Of a DNA stretch of 64,000 bases, positions 18,253 through 26,457 are shown one piece after another (the first letter of the stretch is position 1; every line of letters starts with the position of its first letter). The translations under genes and the position numbers were made by a program. The notes beneath the pieces are model-generated. The model was not told the origin of the DNA. It was given only the letters and a program-made list of their open reading frames with translations, and did not search any database. The stretch lies in assembly GCF_900112755.1 (NCBI RefSeq), contig NZ_FOMW01000012.1:27627-91626 (forward strand). The letters are read 5' to 3'. Source of the stretch: Sulfitobacter brevis. GTDB lineage: Bacteria > Pseudomonadota > Alphaproteobacteria > Rhodobacterales > Rhodobacteraceae.

Positions 18253-20025
18253 CTACCAGAACATCGGAATAATCGCGCTGGCGATCAGCGACATCGACAG
18301 GTTCAGCGGGATTCCGATGCGCATAAAGTCGGTAAAGCGGTAACCGCCCGGCCCGTAAACCAGCGTATTCGTCTGGTATCCAATCGGCGTGGCAAAAGCA
18401 CAGGACGCCGCAATCATCACCGCCACCACCAAGGGGCGCGGATCAATGCCAAGTGCTTGGCCAAGGCTGATCGCGATTGGAGTCATGATCACCGCCACGG
18501 CGTTGTTCGACACGATCTCGGTCAGGATTGTGGTCAGCAAGAAGACGCAAAAGATCACATAGAACGGCTGCAGCGTGCCCAGTTTTGGCGCGATGGCATC
18601 CACGATCAATGAGATCGCGCCCGAGTTCTGTAGCCCCGCCCCGACGGCGAGCATCGCAAAGATCAACGCCAGCAACCGGCCGTCCACAAAGGAAAAAGCC
18701 TCGTCGGCGTCGATGCAGCCCGTCACCAACACCAGCGCCACGGCCAGAACCGCCAGTAGCAAGATCGGCGCGACATTAAACGCCGCCAGCACCACGATCC
18801 CCACCAGAGCAGCAATCGCTATCGGTGCATGACCGCGGCGATAGGCACGTGCCGAGGGGTGGCTGACGTCAACCATATCCATATCCGCAGCAAGTCGCTG
18901 GATGTCTTCGGCAGCGCCCTCCAACAGCAGGGTATCCCCGACCTTGACGATGAGGTCGTCCAACTGTCGCCCGATGTTCTGGTTGCGACGGTGCACCGCC
19001 AACGGATAGACGCCGTAGCGCCGCCGCAGACGCATCGACCCAAGGCTGCGACCGACCATCCGGCATCCGGGTGTGATCAATGCCTCAACAGTCGTCGTCT
19101 CGACAGCCGAGAGTTGATCGACACGCTTAAGCTCTTTGTTAGCCTGAAGGCTAAGTAATTCGGTCATCTGGGTGCGCAGCACCACGCGGTCGCCGACTTG
19201 CAGTATAACAGCCTGTAGATTACGCCGCAGCGAGGTATCGCCGCGCACCACGTCGATCAGCCGCACGCCCTCACGTTTAAACAGTTGCACATCCAGCACT
19301 TCGCGCCCGACAAGGTTGGACTCTGGCGGGATCACGGCTTCGGTAAAGAACTTCATCTTGGAGCGGTCACTGAGCATATTGGCCATGCTGTCGCGATCCG
19401 GCAGCAGCTTGCGCCCGAACAGCCCCATATAGATCAGCCCCCATGCACAAACCGCGAGGCCGATAGGCATAATCTCGAAAATGCCAAAAGGCTCCATCCC
19501 CTGCGACCGCGCCACACCATCGACAAGCAGGTTGGTCGAGGTACCGATCAGGGTCAGCGAGCCACCCATGATCGCGGCATAGCTGAGCGGGATCAGCAGC
19601 TTGGATGCTTTGGTGCCCAAGGTCTGGCTAAGCTGCACGACCACCGGAATCATCACCACAACCACCGGCGTGTTGTTCATGACCGCCGAGGCCGCCATCA
19701 CAGAAACAATCACGCCGACCACCGCCGTGCGCGGATGGGTGCGGGCATAGCGTTCCGCCAGCCGCGTCAGCACATCCAGCGCGCCGGTGCGCACCAGCGC
19801 GCCCATGACGATAAACATCGCCGCAATGGTCCACGGCGCCGAGTTTTGCAGCACCGCCTGCGCATCGTCGTAGGGCAGCACCCCGATCGCCAATAGCGTG
19901 GCCGCCCCGGCAATCGCCACGACCTCGGTCGGGAAGCTTTCGCGCAGGAACATCACAAACATCACCACGACCACGCCGAGGGTCAGCACAGCGCTTGTCA
20001 TCGGGGAAAAGCTCAGAATATCCAT
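18253..20025 (-). CDS. SLC13/DASS-family permease with two TrkA-C domains
   Basis: This second 590-residue anion-symporter homologue has the same architecture as the gene at 12838: membrane block, two RCK/TrkA-C domains (around residues 205-375), membrane block. Diagnostic stretches are MAASAVMNNTPVVVVMIPVV, LTLIGTSTNLLVDGVA, LTEIVSNNAVAVIMTPIAIS and ATPIGYQTNTLVYGPGGYRF. This is the canonical form in bacterial SLC13 proteins with SerThr/Asn substrate loops, some of which carry sulfate. It differs clearly in sequence from the other copy, so the two are old paralogues rather than a recent duplication. Confidence 0.88.
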   Translation of the reverse strand: MDILSFSPMTSAVLTLGVVVVMFVMFLRESFPTEVVAIAGAATLLAIGVLPYDDAQAVLQNSAPWTIAAMFIVMGALVRTGALDVLTRLAERYARTHPRTAVVGVIVSVMAASAVMNNTPVVVVMIPVVVQLSQTLGTKASKLLIPLSYAAIMGGSLTLIGTSTNLLVDGVARSQGMEPFGIFEIMPIGLAVCAWGLIYMGLFGRKLLPDRDSMANMLSDRSKMKFFTEAVIPPESNLVGREVLDVQLFKREGVRLIDVVRGDTSLRRNLQAVILQVGDRVVLRTQMTELLSLQANKELKRVDQLSAVETTTVEALITPGCRMVGRSLGSMRLRRRYGVYPLAVHRRNQNIGRQLDDLIVKVGDTLLLEGAAEDIQRLAADMDMVDVSHPSARAYRRGHAPIAIAALVGIVVLAAFNVAPILLLAVLAVALVLVTGCIDADEAFSFVDGRLLALIFAMLAVGAGLQNSGAISLIVDAIAPKLGTLQPFYVIFCVFLLTTILTEIVSNNAVAVIMTPIAISLGQALGIDPRPLVVAVMIAASCAFATPIGYQTNTLVYGPGGYRFTDFMRIGIPLNLSMSLIASAIIPMFW

Positions 20026-20056
20026 GCACAGCCTGCTATTGGAAGATTACAAAACG

Positions 20057-20986
20057 TCAGAGGGCACTTTTGCGCATCGGTGCGACAGGGGCAAGCGCCG
20101 CCTTAGGGCGTGGCTGCACCAGATACATGCCAATGAACATCGCCGCCAGTGCCAGCCAGATCGTCGGGGCATAGGCCTCGCCCAGCATAATCCGTGCCCA
20201 GATCAGCCCGAAACCGGTCACCAGATAGCTGACTTGCACGGCAAAGATCGCCCCTGCCCGCCCCACCAGCCAGACATAGGTCGCATAGACCAACACATGG
20301 ATCATTGAGGAGCCGACCAAGGCCAGTTGCGGCAACGGCAGCGGCCACACCGGTGTGATATATTGCCCGCTGATCACCATGGCCGGCGCCAGCAGCACGA
20401 TCCCCGCCAGGGATGCCCCGAGCATGACCTGAAAAGGGTCCAGCCCTTCGGTCCCCCAGCGCGCGACATAGTTGCCCTCAAAGGCATAAAACACCGCGGT
20501 GCCGAGATAAATCACCGCCCAAAGCACCGGAATGTCGCGCCCGAGATCAACAGACGGCGCGAGGATAATCAGCACCCCCACCAACCCAATCATCAGCCCG
20601 ACAAGACGGCGTTTGCTAAAAGTGTCATTGCCCAGTGGCAGAGCAATCGCAAAAGCAAACATCGGCACGGTGCTGAGCAGCAGCGACATGATCCCTGCAG
20701 GCAGATGTACCGCCGCCTGATAGGTAATCGTACCCGGCAGCACGGTCCCCACAAGCGCAAGGATCAGGTATAGCCGCAGTGCCCGAAAATTCAAAGGCAA
20801 TGGGGTTCGGCGCAGGCCGCACGCCACGGCCATCATCGCTGCACCAATCACTACCTGCCAGAATACCAGCGGGAAATACCCGTATCCGGTGCTGACCGCG
20901 ATCTTGGTCATTGGCTGGGTCGCGCCCCAGCCCGCGCCCATCAGCGTCAGCCAGAGCGCATAGAGTGCGATCTGGCCGCGTGTCAC
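20057..20986 (-). CDS. EamA/DMT-family transporter
   Basis: The 309-residue protein has ten hydrophobic segments in two EamA halves (opening IALYALWLTLMGAGWGATQP; second half begins about IPVLWAVIYLGTAVFYAFEG). It starts with GTG at 20986, whose GTGA overlaps the stop of the upstream TIGR00282 phosphoesterase gene by four bases, so the two are translationally coupled. Substrate unknown. It is only distantly similar to the DMT protein at 9751. Confidence 0.82.
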   Translation of the reverse strand: MTRGQIALYALWLTLMGAGWGATQPMTKIAVSTGYGYFPLVFWQVVIGAAMMAVACGLRRTPLPLNFRALRLYLILALVGTVLPGTITYQAAVHLPAGIMSLLLSTVPMFAFAIALPLGNDTFSKRRLVGLMIGLVGVLIILAPSVDLGRDIPVLWAVIYLGTAVFYAFEGNYVARWGTEGLDPFQVMLGASLAGIVLLAPAMVISGQYITPVWPLPLPQLALVGSSMIHVLVYATYVWLVGRAGAIFAVQVSYLVTGFGLIWARIMLGEAYAPTIWLALAAMFIGMYLVQPRPKAALAPVAPMRKSAL

Positions 20987-21795
20987 GGCGCGCTGGCCGC
21001 CAGTACCCCGCCCTGCCGGACCGGTACGATCCTCGTGGCACGGCCGGTGCGATCGTCAGTTTCGATATAGACCCCCGACAGCGTGGCCTCGCCGTTGGCA
21101 GGAGTAAACCTGTCCTTGGGCATGCCGGTGATGAAGCGCCGCAGCGGTTCGGTTTTCTCCATTCCGATGACGGAATTGTAATCGCCGCTCATCCCTGCGT
21201 CCGACAGATAGGCAGTGCCGCCCGGCAAGATCATCGCATCCGCCGTCGGCACATGGGTGTGGGTGCCGACCACAAGGCTCGCCCTGCCGTCGCACCAATG
21301 ACCCATTGCCATCTTCTCGGATGTCGCCTCGCAGTGCATATCCACGATCACCGCTTGCGCCATGCCGCCCAAGGGGTGGGTTTTCAGCACCGGTTCCAGC
21401 GCCGAGAACGGATCGTCATAGGGACGCTTCATAAAAACCTGCCCCAAGGCCTGTGTGACCAGCACCTTTTTGCCGTTCTGCGCAGTAAACAGCCGCGCCC
21501 CTTTGCCGGGGGCGGACTTGGAGAAATTGAGCGGCCGGATCACCCGCGGTTCCGCTTCGATAAAACTCAACATATCTTTTTGGTCGAAGGCATGATCGCC
21601 CAATGTGAGGCAGTCGGCGCCTGCCGCCAAAAGCTCCTTTGCATGGGCCCCGGAGAGCCCCATGCCGGAGGTGGCGTTTTCGCCATTTATTACAATGAAA
21701 TCAAGCTTCCAGTCTGTTCGCAGACGGGCCAGATTTTCGGTAACAGCACGGCGCCCAGCGCGGCCCATTACATCGCCAAGAAACAGTATTTTCAT
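20983..21795 (-). CDS. TIGR00282/YmdB-family metallophosphoesterase
   Basis: The 270-residue protein opens with KILFLGDVMGRAGRRAV and holds the metal and catalytic residues in DFIVINGENATSGMGLS, LTLGDHAFDQKDML, VDMHCEATSEKMAMGHW and VVGTHTHVPTADAMILPGG. This family includes Bacillus YmdB, which hydrolyses 2',3'-cyclic nucleotides. It overlaps the DMT permease start by four bases. An interesting point is the coupling of a nucleotide phosphodiesterase with a small-molecule permease. Confidence 0.9.
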   Translation of the reverse strand: MKILFLGDVMGRAGRRAVTENLARLRTDWKLDFIVINGENATSGMGLSGAHAKELLAAGADCLTLGDHAFDQKDMLSFIEAEPRVIRPLNFSKSAPGKGARLFTAQNGKKVLVTQALGQVFMKRPYDDPFSALEPVLKTHPLGGMAQAVIVDMHCEATSEKMAMGHWCDGRASLVVGTHTHVPTADAMILPGGTAYLSDAGMSGDYNSVIGMEKTEPLRRFITGMPKDRFTPANGEATLSGVYIETDDRTGRATRIVPVRQGGVLAASAP

Positions 21796-21911
21796 GCCCT
21801 AGCACTATGCCGCAAACGGCGGCGGCGCAAGGGTGCAGGCCACTGCCGTTCAGAGCCGGTTAAGAACTTGCTGATAGCCCGATTCCACAGGGTCATCGGG
21901 GATTTTTTAAC

Positions 21912-22982
21912 ATGGTAACGCGCTCATTCGTCGCTTTCGACAACGACAACTTTTCAGTCATTTCCAGTCCTAACGGGGCGCTGGTCGGCAGCGGCATCAT
22001 CAACAACTCAAACACACCAGATGGCACGGTGTTCACCTATACGTCCGGTTCTCGCCGCAACATCACGATCGAGGATGACAGCACTGATCCCGATATTTTC
22101 GAAGATAACGAACTTGCCACCCATCGGATAACCGATGGTGGTGGGTTGGTGCCTGCGGGCACTTTTGCGGAGGCTGAATCGCTCATTTACGTGCGGGCGC
22201 TAGACACAGACGGCGTCCCCACGGGGCCGACGATCACACTGACAGTGCTGTCTCAGGCGGGAAACTTTTCCGACATCTGGGGCGTCTCGGCCAATTTGCC
22301 CCTCCGCGACGGGGTATCTTATGTCAAGACCGACGGCGATAATGACGGCAGCAGCCGGTACAACAGCTTTGTGACCTGCTTTGCAGCCGGCACCCGTATC
22401 GATACGCCCTACGGCCCCCGCGCCGTAGAAACGCTGCAACCGGGCGATCTCGTCACGACCCAAGAGCATGGCGCCAAGCCAGTGCGCTGGGCGGGCGGCA
22501 CGCGGGTATCGGGCATGGGTAATTTTGCGCCAGTTCGCTTCTCCGCCGGGCGTCTCGGTCACGCGACCCCGCTGGAGGTATCGCCCGAGCATCGCATGTT
22601 AATCGAACATCCAGCGGCTGAACTCTTGTTCGGCAGCGCAAAAGTGCTTGTGGCTGCCAAGTTTCTGGTCGGTCTCGCTGGTGTTACCCGCGTCCCGATG
22701 GAACAAATCGCCTATTTCCACATCATGTTTGACCATCACGAGATTCTGCGCGCCGCTGGATGCTGGAGCGAAAGCTTCTTCCTTGCGGAAAATTCGCTCG
22801 GCGGGCTGGACGCGGATGCCCGTGCGGAGATGATGGCGCTATTCCCGTCCCTCAAAGCAGGCCAGCAGACATTTGGCGCCAGTGCGACTATGGTTTTAAA
22901 AGCGCATGAGGCGGAACTGCTGTGTCGTTTCCTGCAACGCGACGAGGGAGTTTTCTCGCGCTACCATTCACTGGCAGCATAA
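21912..22982 (+). CDS. Hint_2-domain protein
   Basis: This 356-residue protein has a beta-rich N-terminal half (about 1-150, with many Asp, Asn and Gly), then a Hint/intein-like domain beginning at VTCFAAGTRIDTPYGPRAVE, followed by LQPGDLVTTQEHGAKPVRWAG and the SPEHRMLIEHPAAELLFG histidine block. The Cys after VT is the expected splicing/cleavage nucleophile. Such Hint_2 proteins are abundant in Rhodobacterales and often sit in secreted proteins. No separate C-terminal cargo follows, so the domain is terminal here. There is no signal peptide. Function unknown. Confidence 0.85.
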   Translation: MVTRSFVAFDNDNFSVISSPNGALVGSGIINNSNTPDGTVFTYTSGSRRNITIEDDSTDPDIFEDNELATHRITDGGGLVPAGTFAEAESLIYVRALDTDGVPTGPTITLTVLSQAGNFSDIWGVSANLPLRDGVSYVKTDGDNDGSSRYNSFVTCFAAGTRIDTPYGPRAVETLQPGDLVTTQEHGAKPVRWAGGTRVSGMGNFAPVRFSAGRLGHATPLEVSPEHRMLIEHPAAELLFGSAKVLVAAKFLVGLAGVTRVPMEQIAYFHIMFDHHEILRAAGCWSESFFLAENSLGGLDADARAEMMALFPSLKAGQQTFGASATMVLKAHEAELLCRFLQRDEGVFSRYHSLAA

Positions 22983-23546
22983 TTATCGGTTGATCTCGAT
23001 CACACCCGCCTCGGTAACAATCATATCCAAGGGTTGGTCGGTGGCCTCTAGCGGAAGATCGTCGACCTCCTGCCCGGCAAAGGCAAAGCCAATCGCCAAA
23101 GTCGGGCGCTTCGAGCGCAACAGTTCAAGCGTCCGGTCATAAAATCCGCCGCCGTATCCCAGCCGTCCGCCGCTGCGATTGAATGCCAACAGCGGCACAA
23201 TCAGGATTTCAGGCTCAAGAAAGTCTGCCACTTCCGGTATCAAGGCACCGAAGGGTCCAGCGACCATCGCAGCATCCGGGCTCCAGCGCGAGAAGGCCAA
23301 GGGCCGCCCCGCCTGCAATATTACCGGCACCCCGACAGGACCATGCGCGCTGGCCTCGGCCATGGCGGGAACCGGATCAATCTCGGTGCGGATTGGCATA
23401 AATCCCGACAGTGGCACGCCGCGATATCCCGCCAACACGGCGCTGAGATGCGCCGCCTGCGCGGGATGGGCCGCCTCAAATAATGGCTTGCGGCACGCAA
23501 AGGCCGCTTTTCGTGCTGCCGCTTTCACTACCGCCAAGTTGCTCAC
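22983..23546 (-). CDS. 5-formyltetrahydrofolate cyclo-ligase
   Basis: The 187-residue protein shows the family pattern: a basic N-terminal region (KAAARKAAFACRKPLFEAAH), GYRGVPLSGFMPIRTEIDP, and the ATP/folate loop NRSGGRLGYGGGFYDRTL near residue 130. It converts 5-formyl-THF to 5,10-methenyl-THF with ATP. It starts with GTG at 23546, and that GTGA overlaps the mgtE stop. It is convergent with the Hint gene, whose stop lies immediately adjacent. Confidence 0.92.
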   Translation of the reverse strand: MSNLAVVKAAARKAAFACRKPLFEAAHPAQAAHLSAVLAGYRGVPLSGFMPIRTEIDPVPAMAEASAHGPVGVPVILQAGRPLAFSRWSPDAAMVAGPFGALIPEVADFLEPEILIVPLLAFNRSGGRLGYGGGFYDRTLELLRSKRPTLAIGFAFAGQEVDDLPLEATDQPLDMIVTEAGVIEINR

Positions 23547-24946
23547 AGCAATACCAACGCCGCGAGACCGAGGAAGGCAAAGAAACCGACCACGTCTGTC
23601 ACGGTGGTTACAAAGGCCCCCGACGCAAGCGCAGGATCAACGCCGAAACGCTCCAGCAAGATCGGGATCCCCGTCCCCGCAAGGCCCGCAACAACCATGT
23701 TCACCACCATCGCTGTCGCGATGACATAGCCCAGCGCCGGTGAGCCGAACCAGACGATGCCGACCACTCCCATCACCGCAGCAAAAATCAGCCCGTTAAT
23801 CAGCCCCACTAAACATTCGCGCCGGATCACCCGCCAAACGTTTGATCCGGTAAGATCGCGGGTCGCGATGGCCCGCACCGCAACAGTCAGACTTTGGGTC
23901 CCGGCGTTGCCCCCCATTGAGGCCACGATTGGCATCAACACCGCCAGCGCCACGATCTGCGTGATCGCCGCCTCAAATTGTGAAATCACCATCGACGCGG
24001 CAATCGCGGTCACAAGGTTCACGGCCAACCACGGCAGGCGCTGTTTCGTGGTCTCGATCACCCTATCGGACAGCGAACCTTCGCCAACCCCCGCAAGGCG
24101 CAGAATGTCTTCCTCGTGCTCTTCGTCCAGCACCGACATCGCGTCATCAATGGTGATCACGCCGATCAGCCGCCCTTCGTCATCGACAACGGGGGCCGAA
24201 ATCAGGTGATACTGGTTGAAGGCATAGGCCACATCGCCCTCGTCACGCATCGCGGGAATGACCTGAAATGTGTCTTCCAGAATGTCCTTCAGCAGGGTGT
24301 CGCGTTTGGAGCGCATCAGTTTGCCCAAGGTGACATTGCCGACCGGATGCAGGCGCGGATCCACCATGACAATGTGATAGAACTGGTCCGGCAGGTCTTC
24401 CTCCGCGGTCTTGCGCAGATGGTCGATGGTCTGCCCGACGGTCCAGTGTTCGGGCGCCATCACCACTTCGCGCTGCATCAATCGACCGGCGGAGTATTCC
24501 GGCCAAGATAGCGCTTGTTCGACCGCGACCCGGTCAACGTCTTCCAGCGCGCCTAGGATGGCTTCTTGCTGGTCGTTTTCAAGGTCTTCGATAAGGTCGA
24601 CGACGTCATCGCTGTCAAGCTCGCGCACCGCTTCTGACAACACCTCAGGCGTGAGGAGCGAAATGACTTCTTCGCGGATGGACTCGTGCAATTCCGACAG
24701 AATTTCACCGTCAAATTCGCGATCATAAAGCCGGATCAGCGCGGCGCGGTCATCCGCGTCTACCTGTTCAAGAAGGTCGGCGATATCGGCTGCGTGCAGC
24801 GGCTCCATCAGGGCGGTCAGCCCGGCCTGATCGCCCTCTTCAACCGCCGTCAGGATCGCGGCGACCGCCTTGCGATCAAGCGAATAGGCTTCGTTCTCGT
24901 CCTCTTCGACGGCGGCCTGTTCCAGTTCCTCGATTTGATCCGACAT
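23543..24946 (-). CDS. mgtE: Magnesium transporter MgtE
   Basis: This 467-residue channel has an N-terminal helical domain of MgtE repeats (with MEPLHAADIADLLEQVD), a pair of CBS domains (DEGDVAYAFNQYHLISAPVV and LIGVITIDDAMSVLDEEHE), and a five-helix membrane domain with the pore motif region VLMPIVASMGGNAGTQSLTV. The start at 24946 is chosen because MSDQIEELEQ is the true N-terminus after an AAGGGG site; an in-frame extension of 59 codons upstream is not credible. It conducts Mg2+ across the inner membrane and gates by cytosolic Mg2+. It overlaps the cyclo-ligase gene and is divergent from guaD. Confidence 0.95.
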   Translation of the reverse strand: MSDQIEELEQAAVEEDENEAYSLDRKAVAAILTAVEEGDQAGLTALMEPLHAADIADLLEQVDADDRAALIRLYDREFDGEILSELHESIREEVISLLTPEVLSEAVRELDSDDVVDLIEDLENDQQEAILGALEDVDRVAVEQALSWPEYSAGRLMQREVVMAPEHWTVGQTIDHLRKTAEEDLPDQFYHIVMVDPRLHPVGNVTLGKLMRSKRDTLLKDILEDTFQVIPAMRDEGDVAYAFNQYHLISAPVVDDEGRLIGVITIDDAMSVLDEEHEEDILRLAGVGEGSLSDRVIETTKQRLPWLAVNLVTAIAASMVISQFEAAITQIVALAVLMPIVASMGGNAGTQSLTVAVRAIATRDLTGSNVWRVIRRECLVGLINGLIFAAVMGVVGIVWFGSPALGYVIATAMVVNMVVAGLAGTGIPILLERFGVDPALASGAFVTTVTDVVGFFAFLGLAALVLL

Positions 24947-25051
24947 GCCGCGCCCCTTTTGATTTGGGGCGACCATATGCAGCGGCGGCATCGGACACAA
25001 TGCCAGCAAGAACCGATTGTTCCTGTCTGGCCGGTTGCATATGGTCGCGCC

Positions 25052-26347
25052 ATGACAAATCACACCCTGCTGACCGGCCCGACCCTCCTCTTTGAGGCAA
25101 ACCCCCTGCAGACGCCGTGGCAAGCGGCGGCGCGGATCGATACCGATGGCGCGGTGCTGATCGCGCAGGGCAGGATTTTGGACGTCGGCTCCGCCCCGAC
25201 CCTGCTAAAAAAGCATCCGCAAGCGCAGGTCACACGCTATGGCGCCGACCGGCTGATTTGTCCGGGTTTTGTCGATGCGCATGTGCACTATCCTCAAACC
25301 GCAATCATTGCCTCATGGGGTAAGCGGCTGATCGACTGGCTCAACAGCTATACGTTTCCCGAAGAAATGCGCCTGTCCGATCCGGCCTATGCCCAGACCA
25401 TCGCAGAGCGTTATCTTGACCTGACACTGGCCCATGGCACCACCACGGTCGCGTCCTATTGCACCATCCACCCGCACAGCGTTGATGCGCTGTTCACCGC
25501 CGCGCAACACCGCAAACAGCGGATTGTGGCGGGCAAAACTTGTATGGATCGCAACGCCCCAGACGGCCTGCGTGACACGGCACAATCTGCCTATGATGAC
25601 AGTAAAACCCTCATCGAGCGCTGGCACGGTAGAGGCCGCGCGACTTATGCGATCACGCCGCGTTTTACCCCAACCTCGACTGCCGATCAGCTTGCGGCGC
25701 TTGGTGCGCTCTGGGCCGAGCATCCAGAGTGCCTGATGCAAACCCATCTCAGCGAACAAACCGACGAGATCGCGTGGGTGCGCGAGTTGCATCCCGAGGC
25801 ACGCGATTATCTTGATACCTACGAGGCCCATGGATTGCTGGGCGAACGGGCGGTTTTTGGCCACGTTATCCATATGGAGCCGCGTGAGATCGACCGGCTG
25901 AAAGAAACTGGCGCTTCTGTGGTGCATTGCCCGACGTCCAATACCTTTATCGGTTCAGGGCTATTTGATATGGCCCGGATGACTGCCGCGGGCATCAAGG
26001 TCGGCTTGGCCACTGACACGGGGGGCGGATCGTCGTTTTCGATGTTGCGCACGATGGCGGCGGCTTATGAAATCGGCCAATTGCGGGGCACGCCGCTGCA
26101 TGCCGCGCAACTGATCTGGCTTGCCACAGCAGGTTCGGCACAAAGTTTACATCTGGGTGCACAGGTCGGCACGCTAGCCGCAGGGTATGAGGCTGATATT
26201 TGCGTGCTAAATCTCGCCTCGACCCCCGCAATCGCCCAGCGCAGCGAACAAGCCACAGACATGTGGGAAAGCCTTTTTGCGACAATCATGATGGGCGACG
26301 ACCGCGCCATTGCGGACGTTTGGGTCTCGGGCCAGCGCGTGCGATAG
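25052..26347 (+). CDS. guaD: Guanine deaminase
   Basis: This 431-residue amidohydrolase deaminates guanine to xanthine. The zinc site appears in CPGFVDAHVHYPQT, the substrate region in QTHLSEQTDEIAWVRE, and later in VVHCPTSNTFIGSGLFD and GLATDTGGGSSFSML. The ATG at 25052 starts MTNHTLLTGPTLLFEA; an ORF extension of 122 codons upstream would overlap mgtE and is rejected. It is followed by a strong terminator and a convergent second purine deaminase, pointing to a purine-salvage neighbourhood. Confidence 0.93.
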   Translation: MTNHTLLTGPTLLFEANPLQTPWQAAARIDTDGAVLIAQGRILDVGSAPTLLKKHPQAQVTRYGADRLICPGFVDAHVHYPQTAIIASWGKRLIDWLNSYTFPEEMRLSDPAYAQTIAERYLDLTLAHGTTTVASYCTIHPHSVDALFTAAQHRKQRIVAGKTCMDRNAPDGLRDTAQSAYDDSKTLIERWHGRGRATYAITPRFTPTSTADQLAALGALWAEHPECLMQTHLSEQTDEIAWVRELHPEARDYLDTYEAHGLLGERAVFGHVIHMEPREIDRLKETGASVVHCPTSNTFIGSGLFDMARMTAAGIKVGLATDTGGGSSFSMLRTMAAAYEIGQLRGTPLHAAQLIWLATAGSAQSLHLGAQVGTLAAGYEADICVLNLASTPAIAQRSEQATDMWESLFATIMMGDDRAIADVWVSGQRVR

Positions 26348-26384
26348 TCGCGCTTGTATTGAAAGCGATGCGCATCCATCGGCA

Positions 26385-26414
26385 TCGGGAGGGGGAATGC
26401 CCCCTCCCGATTTT
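26385..26414. terminator. Strong intrinsic terminator after guaD
   Basis: TCGGGAGGGGG (26385-26395) pairs perfectly with CCCCCTCCCGA (26400-26410) around an AATG loop and is followed by four T on the plus strand. It lies between two convergent genes. Confidence 0.85.
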
Positions 26415-26457
26415 AACGCGGCGCTTTTAGCGTTAGAATACTAGTGCCATCGAGGGC

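Noticed and set aside
24686..25051. 122-codon N-terminal extension of guaD
   Set aside because: It overlaps the start of the divergent mgtE gene and its translation has no family similarity. The ATG at 25052 matches the family start.
24947..25123. 59-codon N-terminal extension of mgtE
   Set aside because: It runs into the guaD start and lacks similarity; MSDQIEELEQ after an AAGGGG site is the natural start.
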